Assembly (NCBI GenBank): GCA_006386115.1
Contig: VFIW01000079.1
Location: forward strand, 124,001 to 188,000
Length of the DNA stretch: 64,000 bases
Source of the DNA: Globisporangium splendens
Taxonomy: Eukaryota; Oomycota; Peronosporomycetes; Pythiales; Pythiaceae
Direction of reading: 5' to 3'
Below are positions 29,791 through 41,024 of the stretch, piece by piece. Below the pieces are notes generated by a model. That model was not told where the DNA came from. It did not search any database and was given only the letters and a program-made list of their open reading frames with translations. Each line of letters opens with the position of its first letter. The first letter of the stretch is position 1. Both the position numbers and the translations under genes were made by a program.

Positions 29791-32769
29791 TCAAAATGTC
29801 AAACTTAGCTCTTCGATACGAAAAGTATCCAATTTACCGACAACAGCAGCAATTTTAACGCGCTCGGACGGCTCAAACGCGATCATTCTGGTGACGAGTT
29901 CCCACTGCACATCGCTAAACCCGCTGGGTCTGAGTAATGGAACTCCCTTCTTCACATTCCTTCGAACTGCAGCGTCCGGAAGTGCATTCCCCCAAGGATT
30001 CTCACCGCTCACAGCCTCGACGATGCACATGCCAAACGCATAAATGTCGGATGGCATGGAGATAGACTCTCCTTTCAGAACCTCCGGAGCTCGCCATCGA
30101 GGTGCACCAAGTTCAACAGGTTTCAACGTTTTGGAGCTAGCGACAATCAAACTCAGCCCGAAGTCCGCGACTTTGGCTCTGCCATCGGTCGCTACGAGCA
30201 GGTTGTTGCCTTTCAAGTCGCCGTGTATGATGTGTCGGTCGTGTAAATACTGCAATCCCAGTGCGACTTCATGCAGCTTTTCCCAAGTGAACTGCTGATT
30301 GTTGCCCTTTTTCAGGAATGCAGGCAGCGTGCCATTCTTGGCATAGTCGCAGACGAAGAAGAGCTGACCGATATGGCACGCGCCAAGGAAAAGGAGGACA
30401 TGGGGATGCCGCAGTCGACTCCACACTTGGACTTCCTTCAAAAATTGTTGTCGCGCACCATCATCACCAACTGAAAGCATACACTTTACCACCACTACTG
30501 CGCCGTTCATTTTACCATGATACACAGCACCGAACGAACCTTCGCTGAATGGTTTTTCATCGCACTCAACTTGATACGGCGGCACGAACCAGTCAGCAAC
30601 GATGACATCAGACGGCTCTGGACTGGATCTTGTGAGTTGGCCGTGCAAGCTTTCAATAATTTGCCAATGGTAGTTGACATCTTCGTCTCTGCTTTCTCTG
30701 CGGTGGGATAACATATTGCGCAAGAGTGTCAGCGCGTCCAGTCTCATTCGGTCATTTTTGAAGAGCTGTGCGATTGCTCCTACATTGGCGCAAGTGTTGC
30801 CAAATGACTTGAGCTGCTTTTCCCGATCGTTGACTCTCGTTTCAGACACAATGGAGGTTCGAGGCAGTTCGAGCGCCAACTCCACTTGGTCGATTTCTTC
30901 ATGAAACCGCAAAATGTCGTCTGCGACTTGGAGACACAGCACAAGACGCGTGACGAAATCGTGCTTCCCATGCTTGAGCAAAAATTGGTCAAAGCGTGCG
31001 ATCACGTCGCTGTATTCATCAAGTGCGGCTCTCTTCTCGGTTACATCGACGTCATGGAGTTGCTCGAAAATACCCTGAAGGCGACCGAAGACACGCTTGC
31101 TCATCTCTTCCGCCTCAAATACGGAGGAGCAGTGATACTGGAGTGTGGGGAGAACATTCGGCAAAACGCGACTGAGCTTGACGACGAGAAACTGGTTTAA
31201 TGCATGGTCACTCGATTCGGAAAGCGCTTTCACTGGAACATCGACAGTAGTCACCTCCGGCTTTGTGTCTGCCGATTGGACCGCTGTTGTACCGTCGGCT
31301 GGCTCTGCACGCTCAGTTGAACGGGAATGACCTGATTGTCCATTATCTTGCAGTGAGGACTCGTTGTCGGGACTTGGTTGGTGTGTAGATGGACGCAATT
31401 GATTCAGGACTTCTACAACGCGTGTGTGGCCATTTCGAGCTGCAAAATCTAGAGCTGTGTTTCCGTTTTTGTCCTTCTCATTCACGAATGCACCCAACTC
31501 GACCAGCGCCAGATTAGCATCCACGTGTCCGTTCTCAGCAGCACAAAACAATGGTGTCGTGCCATTGCTATCCTTCTTGTTCACGATTGCGCCTAACTCG
31601 ACCAGCACTCGTACAGCATCTGAGTGTCCGTTCATAGCAGCACAAAATAACGCTGTCGTGCCATTGCTGTCATTCTCGTTAACGATTGCACCCAACCCGA
31701 CCAGCGCTCGTACAGCATCCGAGTGTCCGTTACATGCAGCATAAAACAACGCTGTCATTCCATTTTTGTCCTTCTCGTCCACGAATGCACCCAACTCGAC
31801 CAGCACTCGTACAGCATCTGAGTGTCCGTTCTCAGCAGCACAAAACAATGGTGTCGTGCCATTGCTGTCATTCTCGTTCACGAGTGCACCCAACCCGACC
31901 AGCACTCGTACAGTATCCGAGTGTCCGTTCTCAGCAGCACAAAATAACGCTGTCGCGCCATCATTTTTCTCCGCGTTCACTATTGCGCCTAACCCGACCA
32001 GCACTCGTACAGCATCCGAATGTCCGTTCTCAGCAGCACAAAACAACGCTGTCGTGCCATTGCTGTCATTCTCGTTCACGATTGCGCCTAACTCGACCAG
32101 CACTCGTACAACATCCGAGTGTCCGTTGCATGCAGCATAAAACAACGCTGTCATGCCATTTTTGTCCTTCTCATTCACGAATGCACCCAACTCGACCAGC
32201 ATTTGTACAACACCTGAGTGTCCGTTCTCAGCAGCACAAAACAATGGTGTCGTGCCATTGCTATCCTTCTTGTTCACGATTGCGCCCAACTCGACCAGCA
32301 CTCGTACTGCATCCGAGTGTCCGTTACATGCAGCACAAAACAACGCTGTCATGCCATTGCTGTCATTCTCGTTAACGATTGCGCCCAAATCGACCAGCAC
32401 TTGTACAGCATCCACGTGTCCGTTCATAGCTGCACAATACAACGCTGTCTTGCCATCGTTCCCCTTCGCGTTCACAAATGCACCCAACTCGACCAGCGCT
32501 CGAGCAGCACCGTCGTGCCCATTGCGAGCAGCATAAAATAAAGCCGTCCAACCCCATTGGTCTTTTTTGTTTACAGTAGCGCCGGAGTTGTGTAGCAGTC
32601 GCAGCAGACCCACATCACCCCTTTCTGCGACCCAAAAAAGCGCCGTCCAACCATCTTCGTCTCCTTCGTCGACCGCTGATCCACGCGCAAGGCACTGGCA
32701 GACGCCATCTGCGTCTCCTGCTTTTGCAGCGCGGAGTAAATCACCAGGCTTCGTGGCGTTGTTCGCCAT
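29791..32769 (-). CDS. Ankyrin-repeat TKL protein kinase
   Basis: The product has 992 residues from ATG 32769. A degenerate ankyrin unit (residues 6-39) and 13 units of 33 residues (40-468) are followed by a Ser/Thr-rich linker and a helical region of about 200 residues (520-715). The C-terminal kinase domain runs from about 735 to 985. The glycine loop is 'SEGSFGAVYHG', the ATP lysine is K762 ('VVVVK'), the catalytic loop 'HGDLKGNN' has D851, DFG is 869-871, and 'RWRAPEVL' is the APE motif. HGD in place of HRD marks a non-RD kinase of the TKL group common in oomycetes. All catalytic residues are present, so activity is expected. The ankyrin array should bind a protein partner. No introns. 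A truncated paralogue lies at 3295-4669 on the same strand. Confidence 0.92.
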   Translation of the reverse strand: MANNATKPGDLLRAAKAGDADGVCQCLARGSAVDEGDEDGWTALFWVAERGDVGLLRLLHNSGATVNKKDQWGWTALFYAARNGHDGAARALVELGAFVNAKGNDGKTALYCAAMNGHVDAVQVLVDLGAIVNENDSNGMTALFCAACNGHSDAVRVLVELGAIVNKKDSNGTTPLFCAAENGHSGVVQMLVELGAFVNEKDKNGMTALFYAACNGHSDVVRVLVELGAIVNENDSNGTTALFCAAENGHSDAVRVLVGLGAIVNAEKNDGATALFCAAENGHSDTVRVLVGLGALVNENDSNGTTPLFCAAENGHSDAVRVLVELGAFVDEKDKNGMTALFYAACNGHSDAVRALVGLGAIVNENDSNGTTALFCAAMNGHSDAVRVLVELGAIVNKKDSNGTTPLFCAAENGHVDANLALVELGAFVNEKDKNGNTALDFAARNGHTRVVEVLNQLRPSTHQPSPDNESSLQDNGQSGHSRSTERAEPADGTTAVQSADTKPEVTTVDVPVKALSESSDHALNQFLVVKLSRVLPNVLPTLQYHCSSVFEAEEMSKRVFGRLQGIFEQLHDVDVTEKRAALDEYSDVIARFDQFLLKHGKHDFVTRLVLCLQVADDILRFHEEIDQVELALELPRTSIVSETRVNDREKQLKSFGNTCANVGAIAQLFKNDRMRLDALTLLRNMLSHRRESRDEDVNYHWQIIESLHGQLTRSSPEPSDVIVADWFVPPYQVECDEKPFSEGSFGAVYHGKMNGAVVVVKCMLSVGDDGARQQFLKEVQVWSRLRHPHVLLFLGACHIGQLFFVCDYAKNGTLPAFLKKGNNQQFTWEKLHEVALGLQYLHDRHIIHGDLKGNNLLVATDGRAKVADFGLSLIVASSKTLKPVELGAPRWRAPEVLKGESISMPSDIYAFGMCIVEAVSGENPWGNALPDAAVRRNVKKGVPLLRPSGFSDVQWELVTRMIAFEPSERVKIAAVVGKLDTFRIEELSLTF
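31366..32652. repeat. Tandem array of thirteen 99-bp units coding ankyrin repeats
   Basis: Each unit encodes one 33-residue ankyrin repeat. Neighbouring units are nearly identical at the DNA level, and a higher-order pattern is visible: units ending 'ELGAIVNKKDSN', 'ELGAFVNEKDKN' and 'ELGAIVNENDSN' recur in the same order at units 4-6 and again around units 8-12. This points to recent unequal exchange within the array. The array is coding and not a CRISPR or satellite. Confidence 0.9.
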
Positions 32770-33064
32770 CGTCTCTGCCAATTGAGGAATGAAAGCCAAC
32801 CCCTCACAACAGATCTTCACCCTCGACGTGGATCCCAGATGAGCTGAAGTGATTCCAAAATACAGTAAGTTGCGACGGTATTACCGCAGTAGAACAACAC
32901 TACCTATCGATCTTTGAATGCAGAAATTAACACACAGCATCCTTCGGGTTTGAGTGCTGGCCAGAGAAAATCCAGGAGCGAAAGCCCGCTGTAAATCAGT
33001 TGCGTGGCTGACACCACATTGTATATCAGTACCCTGCAAAGGCAGCACAGTTAACTCTATACAA
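32770..33064. promoter_or_regulatory. 5' flank of the ankyrin-kinase gene, shared with the pseudogene
   Basis: The stretch 32770-32903 matches 4670-4803 upstream of the truncated copy almost base for base, so the promoter was duplicated with the gene. Further upstream the two flanks diverge. Confidence 0.5.
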
Positions 33065-33160
33065 TTTCCAGGGAGGAAGACTACTGCATACTGATTCTAT
33101 CGAACGTTGACAGCCACCAAAATATGGATCTTTTGGTGGACGAGACAGAGACCAGTGCCA
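33065..33160. repeat. Dispersed repeat R2, copy 1
   Basis: About 95 bp from 'TTTCCAGGGAGGAAGACTAC' to the 'GGACGAGACAGA' stretch recurs as a reverse complement at about 62885-62980. In this copy a plus-strand frame of 83 codons (33124-33375) runs out of it, but it is not recognisable as a gene. Confidence 0.6.
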
Positions 33161-33553
33161 GCAAGTGGCATATGTGCATAAGGGAGGGTGGATTTCTTCG
33201 GTGCGCAGAATTATCCGAGCGAATTATTTGCATGCACAAGCTGCACTGGCATTCTGTTGTGTTTGTTGATGGAAACACATACAACAGTGCAATTGCACTG
33301 CTCTCTGATTCCCTAGAAACAATGCCTTCCATATTGAAGTGCAGAATACAAGCTTTTAAAATTCAGTGCAGATGATAGAGTACCACTGTAGCCAAACCGC
33401 TGCAGATGCACCTGTGTGAGCGTGTGCACCAAATCGACATGGGTTTGTTTGGGTGCAGTCGGAGTCTCACCTTTCATTTCAGATCTTGCCAGACTGTCCT
33501 TTGTAGTGTAAGTTTACTATATTCTGTATCCTGTGTAAGTTGATGCATATCAT

Positions 33554-34210
33554 CAAATGACACACGCATTGTTAGAAATCAAGATCGAATACACTTTACT
33601 TATCTATGGACGTGTCCCTTGTGGAAACAGAGGTACCCAGAGCACCTACTCGCTTTCTCTTCGCAAACCAATGCAACACACGCAAACGGCTGTGTTCAGT
33701 CGAGACGTCAGGACTCCAGCACCCAACCGTCTACAAGTATTACGTTGTGAATCAACGCGTCAGCAAACAGTGCGTGCGACCACGCACGAGCACAGCCACA
33801 AGCGCAAGTGGTGGCGCCAGTGGCTCTTCTTCCACTTTCTTCCACAATGGCGCAGACCGATCACGACAACGCGTCTCGCAGGAATTCTCGCGGCTTTTCA
33901 AACAGCACAAGAAGCCAGCAACGTTCCCTGCCATGTGGATTCCAGAAGAAGCTGTGTACGCGCATTCCGACATGACAGTCCAAAGTGAAAAGGCTACGAG
34001 CAGAGCTGCACGTATAGTGGAAGCGGTTCATCCACGACCAATGCCGCTGGACTCCCAACGTCCAGTGTGGCTGCTGGTGGCTGATGTGGAGCGCATGACT
34101 TTGTGAGAGCGGCGGTTGCTGTGCTGTTCTCCTTCTCGGACGTGAGTTGACGGTGTGGTGCGCTTTTCGTGTCATCTTGGTCGTGGACATGGTGCAGGTG
34201 CAATCAAGAG
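33554..34210. repeat. Dispersed repeat R1, copy 2
   Basis: Near-identical to 2440-3095, including the 166-codon plus-strand frame (33606-34106) that stays open despite scattered substitutions. It lies 0.8 kb upstream of the intact ankyrin-kinase, whereas copy 1 lies downstream of the truncated kinase. Confidence 0.7.
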
Positions 34211-35138
34211 TTCCCCAGGTGAAATCCAAACCCAATGCGCGACTCTAGCGAGCTAACTCTCTCCATAACAGCGAGTCAAGTGCTTTGCTTGGCCGTAATG
34301 GTGCGAAACCCTCCACCCCCTCAACCATAACGCTCCGAGTTGCGCTATATCTATGCAGTCGACCCACGCTACATTGAACTGTCCATATGACATAAACAAG
34401 CGAGTATCTACCCGATCGGAGCGACTCGCTATGAAGATGGAGGTACCGGACAAGAAACTCCTGTCCCGAGTCCACAGACGCATCTGGAGCAACAAAACCA
34501 CCAGCGACGAGCGAAGCAATTCACTCTAGTCGAGACAGAAGCTGATTCTGTGAGCCCGAAGGTGAATGGTATGGATTCACTCACAGTGCAGACTCTCCCA
34601 AAGTCACAAGCAGATCCACACGCATTCACATCAAGTCCGACGATGTCCAAGAGCGACGTTTACCAGCAGAAACACCACGCTCAACTGGCAAAGCGAGCCA
34701 TCTTTTGAGCCGTTAGGTTGGCTTGTGAGATGTAAACGGCGGAGGTCACAGACATTACTCAACAGCAACATCCTACATGCTTGTCTTAGTTGACAAAATC
34801 GCATGTGCTGTGCTCATGTTCGTGTTCCCTCCTGCTAGAATTGATAGCAATTAGCACTTGAAAACTCCCAGGCTTGATGATGTAATTGTACTTGGTCGTT
34901 GAGCAACGAGGTAAGCTAGATCATGCTCGAGACCTGAACCAACATAACGACTTCTCGCTCGTCAAACCCGTGTTTCTTCTCTCGCAACATGAAAATAGCT
35001 CACGCAAACAGACACAAGAATTGAAACCTACCTATTAATTCCCATCTTCTCATCGAATCTCCTCCACTCCTGACAGTCTCTTCGTATGGAGCTGAGTCCA
35101 GATAGAGCCACCTGCCATCAGATTTGCACACTGTCAGC
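34211..35138. other. 0.93 kb without a supported gene
   Basis: Short frames on both strands only. Some plus-strand reading around 34.25-34.7 kb is Arg/Pro-rich and could be decayed transposon sequence, but nothing specific can be claimed. Confidence 0.4.
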
Positions 35139-35540
35139 ATGGCGACCTCCAAAGCTCGCTTGCCCAACATAATCGCCAACGTGTTTCGAGATCCTAGGCG
35201 ACCGTACGTCGTGCCGGGTCCAGCGGTGCAAACCAAGGCGTATCGGAACAAGACGCCACCAGCCCAGACACCATCCACGAAGCGGCAGCAGCTCATGTTG
35301 AGCCAGATCGCGCGGCTTGTGCATCGCTTCGTGATCTTGTGTGCCGCGATCGGGTACTTCGCGGTCTCATTCTCCGCAGCTACCGACTCGATCAAGCTCC
35401 TGCGAGAAGAGAACAGCGAGATGATCGATTCGGGCTCGTACCCTTCGGAGGCTCTCCGGCAATTCATTGGCGATACAACGCTGCGCAGGAGTCCATTTGT
35501 CACACAAGCGCTCCAGAACGATATGTTTATGTTTATAAGG
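35139..35540 (+). pseudogene. N-terminal part of a membrane protein gene, cut by a LINE
   Basis: From ATG 35139 ('MATSKARLPNIIANVF') about 133 codons run to 35537. A basic, Pro-rich cytoplasmic segment is followed by a hydrophobic helix at about residues 66-84 ('LVHRFVILCAAIGYFAVSF') and the start of an ectodomain ('LRQFIGDTTLRRSPFVTQ'). The frame then enters the A-rich tail of a minus-oriented LINE at about 35538 and stops. The missing part would be an ectodomain plus further membrane helices, which is what the fragment at 41025-42462 encodes. That fragment lacks its own N-terminal helix. Whether the two pieces were one gene or are two damaged tandem copies cannot be settled from one window. 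Confidence 0.6.
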
Positions 35541-37136
35541 TGAGGTACATTTAGGTTCATCGCCGTGACCTACAATATCCATTCTCCTACCTATTCTTCA
35601 TTAAGAATTTCATCTAGGAGTGTAAATGTGTCTATAGCGCGGATTGCAATAGATCACTTCTGAATGTTAAATAATCTCTGACCAGGATGGCATGTTCTCT
35701 TGGTCCTATGTGAGGCTGCCTTGTGTTGGCCAATGACCTTGGGTCTTCCGAACTTCTCATAAGCCAATGCATGACGTCGTTGTCAAGATCCTGGGTGAGA
35801 TTGTTGAAAGCAGCTCTTTGAGTTGGGAAGTGAACCTGCGTTGAGGTTCTGGTGTCCATGGTTAGGTTGGCAGCTGAGTCCGCCATCTTGTTGAAGGCAC
35901 GGTAGTGATGGTACCATCCTCGGATGTCGATGCAATCCGCGAGTCGTCGACTTGTCTGGTATAAACGTGCCAATCGGTGCTGTCGAGGGGACCGATGCAT
36001 TCTCTGTTGGGAGATAATCAGCGCACTGTCCCCAATCACGTACAACGGTTCGAAGTGACTGCGTTGGGCTTCTCGAAGTCCATGTATGAGACCCCAGTAC
36101 TCGGCAAAGTTGTTGGTCGTGTCCTTCCTGCTATATGCCATGCTCGCGGCCCAAATTAAACTGGCTGTGTGCGAGTCCTTATGGACACGCACGATGATGG
36201 ATCCAGTCCCTCCTGGTCCTGGATTGCCGCGTGATCCACCATCGAAAAACAACAGGTAAACGCCGCGAGTATCACTTGGAGTCAAGGGGGTGGCGTCGGT
36301 TTGGCTGAGAAAGCAGTCAACATATGCCTTGAGAACTGCCGCAACCGTGTGACCGTCAGAGTCTCCAGCTTGCGCTTCAGCGAGTCGTGTGAGGTTTCAC
36401 ATTCCTGCCTCTAATCTGGTCATCATGATCGCCATCTCAGCAGTCGATTCGATTGGATCCGAATCCATGCGTCGCAGATGCGCACACCAAATGGCTTGTA
36501 TGAGCGACGCGCTCATATATCGCCACAGCATGTGCGCGACGGAATAGAGATGATCTTGGATATGTTCATTGGAGAACTTGTGTCCGATAATGTGTCTCTT
36601 GATCGTGGTCCATGCATGCCTTGGAGTATCCGGTAGATCCAGACTGAAGATCCAGATTGCGGGGTCGTGACCAGGAGTGATTCCGATCTTCGCCCATAGC
36701 GCATAAAGTAGTTCCACACCAGTTTGGCTTTCGGACACTCCCAGAATAGATGTTGAACAGAAGATTGGACAACTTGGGAACATTCGGGATTCGAGTAGGA
36801 TAGATCAGCTTTCTCCTAGTTCCACATGGAGAGTCGGTTGGCTTTCAGCCGGAGAAGAGTCTGGGCTGAATAAGCAGTAATCCCTGGGATGTTGTGTAAT
36901 TCGCTCCACTGGATTAATTGCAGTCCTGGCCACAGAGATCCTGCTGTTTGGACAGCTTTGTTGACTGCTGCATCTCGAGTATCTTTGCCAATTTGTGTCC
37001 TCGTTGTTGCAACTTGTTGCCGATAGAAAGATCTGGTCGTATTGTATCGTCCGTTGCCACCCCATAGTTGCACGATTCTTGTGAAACGTGGATGTGCATG
37101 GAACGACACCTTCTGCCCGTTCAAGTCTCGTGTTGC
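35538..37136 (-). mobile_element. 5'-truncated copy of the 42-55 kb LINE family
   Basis: The minus-strand element ends 3' at 'CACCTTAT' with an AAACAT-type tail next to 35537. It is nearly identical to 42463-44086, and homology stops at about 37136 ('GTTGCC' then divergence), so it is 5'-truncated within the RT 3' region. The RNase H frame (36285-35632) is intact with D, E, D, D residues ('FFDGGSRGNPGPGG', 'NFAEYWGL', 'VIGDSALI', 'NKMADSAAN'). Here the RT tail and RNase H are in one continuous frame, unlike in the long copy. The zf-RVT region (36.4-37.1 kb) has frameshifts. No target-site duplication was found at the right end. Confidence 0.85.
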
Positions 37137-38167
37137 CCCTTATGACCACTACGCTTGGAAATGCATAAAATGCGCAGTGTAGAGGCTTAGGAGACTACTG
37201 GCTAACCCGCTTTCGCTTGTACGCATTGTGAGTAGTCAACTCGATAGTTCAGAAAGGAAAAGGCATTTCGTGTGCTGTGTTTCCTGTTCTGGAGTCCGTT
37301 TAATGATCCCGGTGCATGCGAGAATGTGCACTCGATCCTTTTTGATCTGCTTGCATCGTGAGGTGGGCATGACACGGAGAATTGAACTGCAACCTCAAAG
37401 TTCCTGTTTGTTGTTTGCAGGTGCTCAGCGTCAAGCGACCAACTTCGAATCACATCCACTCAAAACCTCCGTAAAGAAGACTTTTTACAAATATCATCAC
37501 AAAGGAACCTTTTCATAGCGCATGTTTACCTCTCATCAGTATGCCCTCGATCGGCTGAACCAAAAAGGCAAACTTCAGTGTTGAAGTCCCACTCTCGGTA
37601 ATAAATCAAGTGGCCACTTGAACCTTTCCAGCAGCATATCTTACTCGACTTCCACTACTCCGTCTGCTCCTTGTATTTCCTCCACTCCAACTCAAAACCT
37701 ATCATACAGAATATTCTCACTCATTGGAGAACATTAGTGCTGATGAAAGAGTGGGACGTGCTGCTCTTGAACGCAACATGCATGCACACGGGAACTTACT
37801 GGATTCCTGCCGCCCATGCGCGCGCATCCAGGACGCATGCGTCTGTGCGCCTCAGTATGGAAGAGCCACGTGTAATAGACAAAGCGTCCCGAAGCCCCGT
37901 CGCAGCGGCGTCTGATTCCATTCAAACGGGACGTCTGCCCGTCCACTTGATCTTTTGGTTCTTCTTTCCGACAGCATCAGTGGGAGCAGAAGCTGCGACT
38001 TGCCGCGTCAAGTGGAAGCGTCGGTGGATGACCAGGACGAACGACCTGCGCTCGCGTGTGTGTGTGTGCCTTTACCTGTCGCCTCTATCTGTATCCGTCT
38101 GTGGTGGTCATTTTCCGTGTTGGTGTCCGTTTGGCCGCTTTGACATTGATCAAGAGGAAGCCACAAG
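37137..38167. other. 1.0 kb without a supported gene
   Basis: Open frames at 37671-38171 do not resemble known proteins and overlap the probable promoter of the LRR receptor gene. A TG/CT-rich tract lies at about 38.05-38.12 kb. Confidence 0.4.
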
Positions 38168-40580
38168 ATGAGGCGGATCAAGGAAGCTCGTCGACAATAC
38201 ACAGGGAATTCAAGGCTCAGAGTTGTTATTGTGGCTATGTATCTGGTCGTGATGGCGATGCTGGTGCATGTAGTCGATGCTGCGGATGTTATTGAGTCGA
38301 CGAATTCGTTGGAGATACTGTCGGCGTGTCTGGATGCGGGCAAAGCGCGCGTGAATCGTTCTGAGGATGCCGTGTGTGAAAACAATGCGAGCGGTTGCGC
38401 CGTGTGCGTAGTGAATACGAGTGCGTCAACTTTGTGTGGATCGCAATTGGTGTGTCGAGTGCAGAATGCGTCAACTGCTGATGCAGTTGATGCCGCAGAG
38501 TGGATGATGATCAACATTTCGACAAACAGCACGCCGGTAGAAGACCGCAACACGGACGAAGCCATCAATAAAATCGTCGCCACCAAGCACTTGTAAGTGA
38601 TCTCGCCGTGAAGGTTTGGTTGATTTGATACACACAGAGATGAGACTTGTAACAATTATGTGTCAACGATGTTTTATTTATTGTGCAATTGCAGGACTAT
38701 TGAAGGTGAATTAGGAGCTAACGGGATGCCGAAAAGGACCCTCGCGCTCTCTGAAGACACGCTCGCCGCATTTGGCAACTTGACTGTGTTGTACGTACCT
38801 ACCGCCATGTCAAAAGGGTCCCGTTGTTGTTGGGATGGGGGAATTGAAGCGCACATTTATCTCATGATCCTTGTGTCTTTCTCTCCATAACGCTCCAGAA
38901 AAATCCGGAATCTGTCGCTCCAGTACTTGCAATTGCCAGCGCTCCCTCAAGTTCAAACACTGTACGTAAAAGCCAATGGCATAGCTTTCAACTAAGGCTG
39001 ACGCTGACAATGCTTGCATGCCATGGTGCAGTGATCTCAGTGGCGATGGCTTGATGGTGCTCGACGGTGTGTTGTCCAGCGACGTGTTCGCAAGGTCGAC
39101 TCAGCCGCTGACACTCTTGCTCGAGCAAAACTTGCTGATTGAGATCCCTCGCAGTATTTTTGAGATGACGAACTTGCGCGCGCTCCACGTGCAGCACAAC
39201 TTTATCAGGAAGCAGCGGCTTTCGCCTGCTCAGTTTGCATTCCTCTCCAATTTGTCGACGTTTGAGGTCGATTCCGACGCTTTTGAGCAAACCGGGTGTG
39301 ACAACGTGATCACATTCAAATCCAACCCAAGTATCTCGATTTGTGATCCGTCGCCATCGGGCACACCCGCACAAGACTCAGAAACAACGCAATCAAGCTC
39401 TTCGTGGATTGTGTGGGTTGGAGGCATTGGCGCATTCCTGATTGTAGTGGCCATCGTCGGTACCGCAATAAGGAGAAGCGGGAAGCTCAAGCAGTTACTC
39501 CACTGGCAGTGTCGTCACTGCCATTCACACGTAATGACCATTTCGCGCGATCGTATTTTACAAGAAAGCGACGCTGAGTGCTACCGCGTGTTTCATGACC
39601 GGTTCAGCAGCACTAGCTCCTCGCTTTCCATTAATGAGCAGCAACTGGAATCGTGGCGAAGAGATCCCAGACTTATCAAGTTTCAAAAGCCGCTTGGATC
39701 GAACGCGCAGAAGTCACAAATGTGGCTAGGCTCGTATCTGAATGAGGATGTGGTCGTGAAGATGCTACCGGAAACTGCATCAGAAAGCGATCGATCCGTG
39801 TTCATCTTCGACATGAAAGCGACCGCGCGCTTCGCACATCCGAATTTGATTCGGTTTCGTGGCATCGCATGGAGCAAGGAAGTCGGTATGCAGGCTATGG
39901 TCGAATACATGGATCGCGGGGATCTGCGGGCATTCCTGGCACTTTCTCGTGGTCGGAACGAACCGCACGCGTGGTGGGGAACGCGTCACTTAGAGATCGC
40001 TCTGGACATCGCTCAAGCACTTTTGTACCTCCACACCATGCAACGAGCAAGCCATTGTGCGCTCACATCTTGCCATGTGCTCCTGAATCACGAGTATTCA
40101 GCAAAGTTGTCGAATTTCACGTGTCTGCAGTATTTATCCGAGTACGGCGTAACTCGGTCTCCAGGCTCCAAATCAAGCGTTCGATCCCGCCCCGATTGTG
40201 CGCGATGGTCGGCTCCAGAAGTTCTCAGTCATTCAGCCGTCTCTTCTTTTGAAGCTGTTGACATTTACTCGCTTGGAATCATTTTGTCGGAGTTGGATAC
40301 TTTAGAGTATCCTTTCGAGCGTGTTCAAAAAGAAGCCAAGCTGAGTGAGGCCAAATTGTGCGACCAACTTGGGCAGGGAAAGCTGACGCCATCGATCTCG
40401 TCTACTTGTCCACCAGCTCTCCAGGAGCTTTTGTTGGCTTGCATCGCGAAAAATCCCCAGGACCGACCAAGCACAGCCACCATTGTACAAACGCTGCGTG
40501 AAGTTGCTGTGGAAATCGATCGCGAGTCGTCTATCACAAGCCGTTTTTTCTCAGATGATGGTGCTGTCAGCCTCAATTGA
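38168..40580 (+). CDS. LRR receptor-like pseudokinase (TKL type)
   Basis: Exons 38168-38592, 38695-38790, 38899-38961 and 39032-40580 give 710 residues; donors are GTAAGT, GTACGT and GTACGT. A signal-anchor-like leader (about residues 18-38) and a Cys-containing N-terminal region precede a short LRR domain whose exons each encode one leucine-rich repeat. A transmembrane helix follows ('WIVWVGGIGAFLIVVAIVG'), then a kinase-like domain. The VVVK lysine ('DVVVKMLPE') and the APE motif ('ARWSAPEVL') are kept. The catalytic loop reads 'HCALTSCHVLL' (HRD Asp and the metal-binding Asn lost), the DFG site reads 'NFT', and the glycine loop is unrecognisable. Catalysis is therefore unlikely; a surface receptor signalling by binding is the natural inference. 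The frame is intact, so it is a gene and not a relic. Confidence 0.85.
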
Positions 40581-41024
40581 ATCAGCCACCAGAGATAGAG
40601 GAGTATGCAGCCCAACGAAGAAGCACAGAGTATTATTATTGAAGCGGTTCGCTAAAGCTTCTCACAACGAGAACGACTGGGACAGCGATGCTCAGCACAA
40701 GCAATGCCTAGGTAAGACTTCCTGTCTCCGTCCACTGACAATATTGTTTCGCCACGTTGGTACCAACATCGCTGCTGACGGACGCTACTGACTTGCAGAC
40801 CGAATCGACACGGAGGGTACTCCAAAACAGTGTGCTGGCATTCCTGAAAATCGCCGACCTCCTCTGAATCTGTTTGAATCACCCCTCGTCATACCGTGGC
40901 TACAGCACAACAACAGCGAACCACACTTTGCATTGAGGATGGCGCCATGAAATACGAACAGTTGTGGTCGAGCGGCGAGTGAGAACGTGTTCCTCCAGCA
41001 AGCTCACTTCTATACCAGCACTCA
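40581..41024. other. Intergenic region, no supported gene
   Basis: The frame of the following membrane-protein fragment is open back to a TGA at 40980-40982, but no splice acceptor or upstream exon could be fixed. Confidence 0.4.

Noticed and set aside
31424..32536. Long plus-strand open frames with repeated Ser/Thr/Pro/His motifs opposite the ankyrin array
   Set aside because: They are antisense shadows of the 99-bp ankyrin units; the repetition comes from the coding strand, and the minus-strand kinase is intact.
31366..32652. CRISPR-like regular array
   Set aside because: The period is 99 bp with no unique spacers, and each unit encodes an ankyrin repeat in frame.
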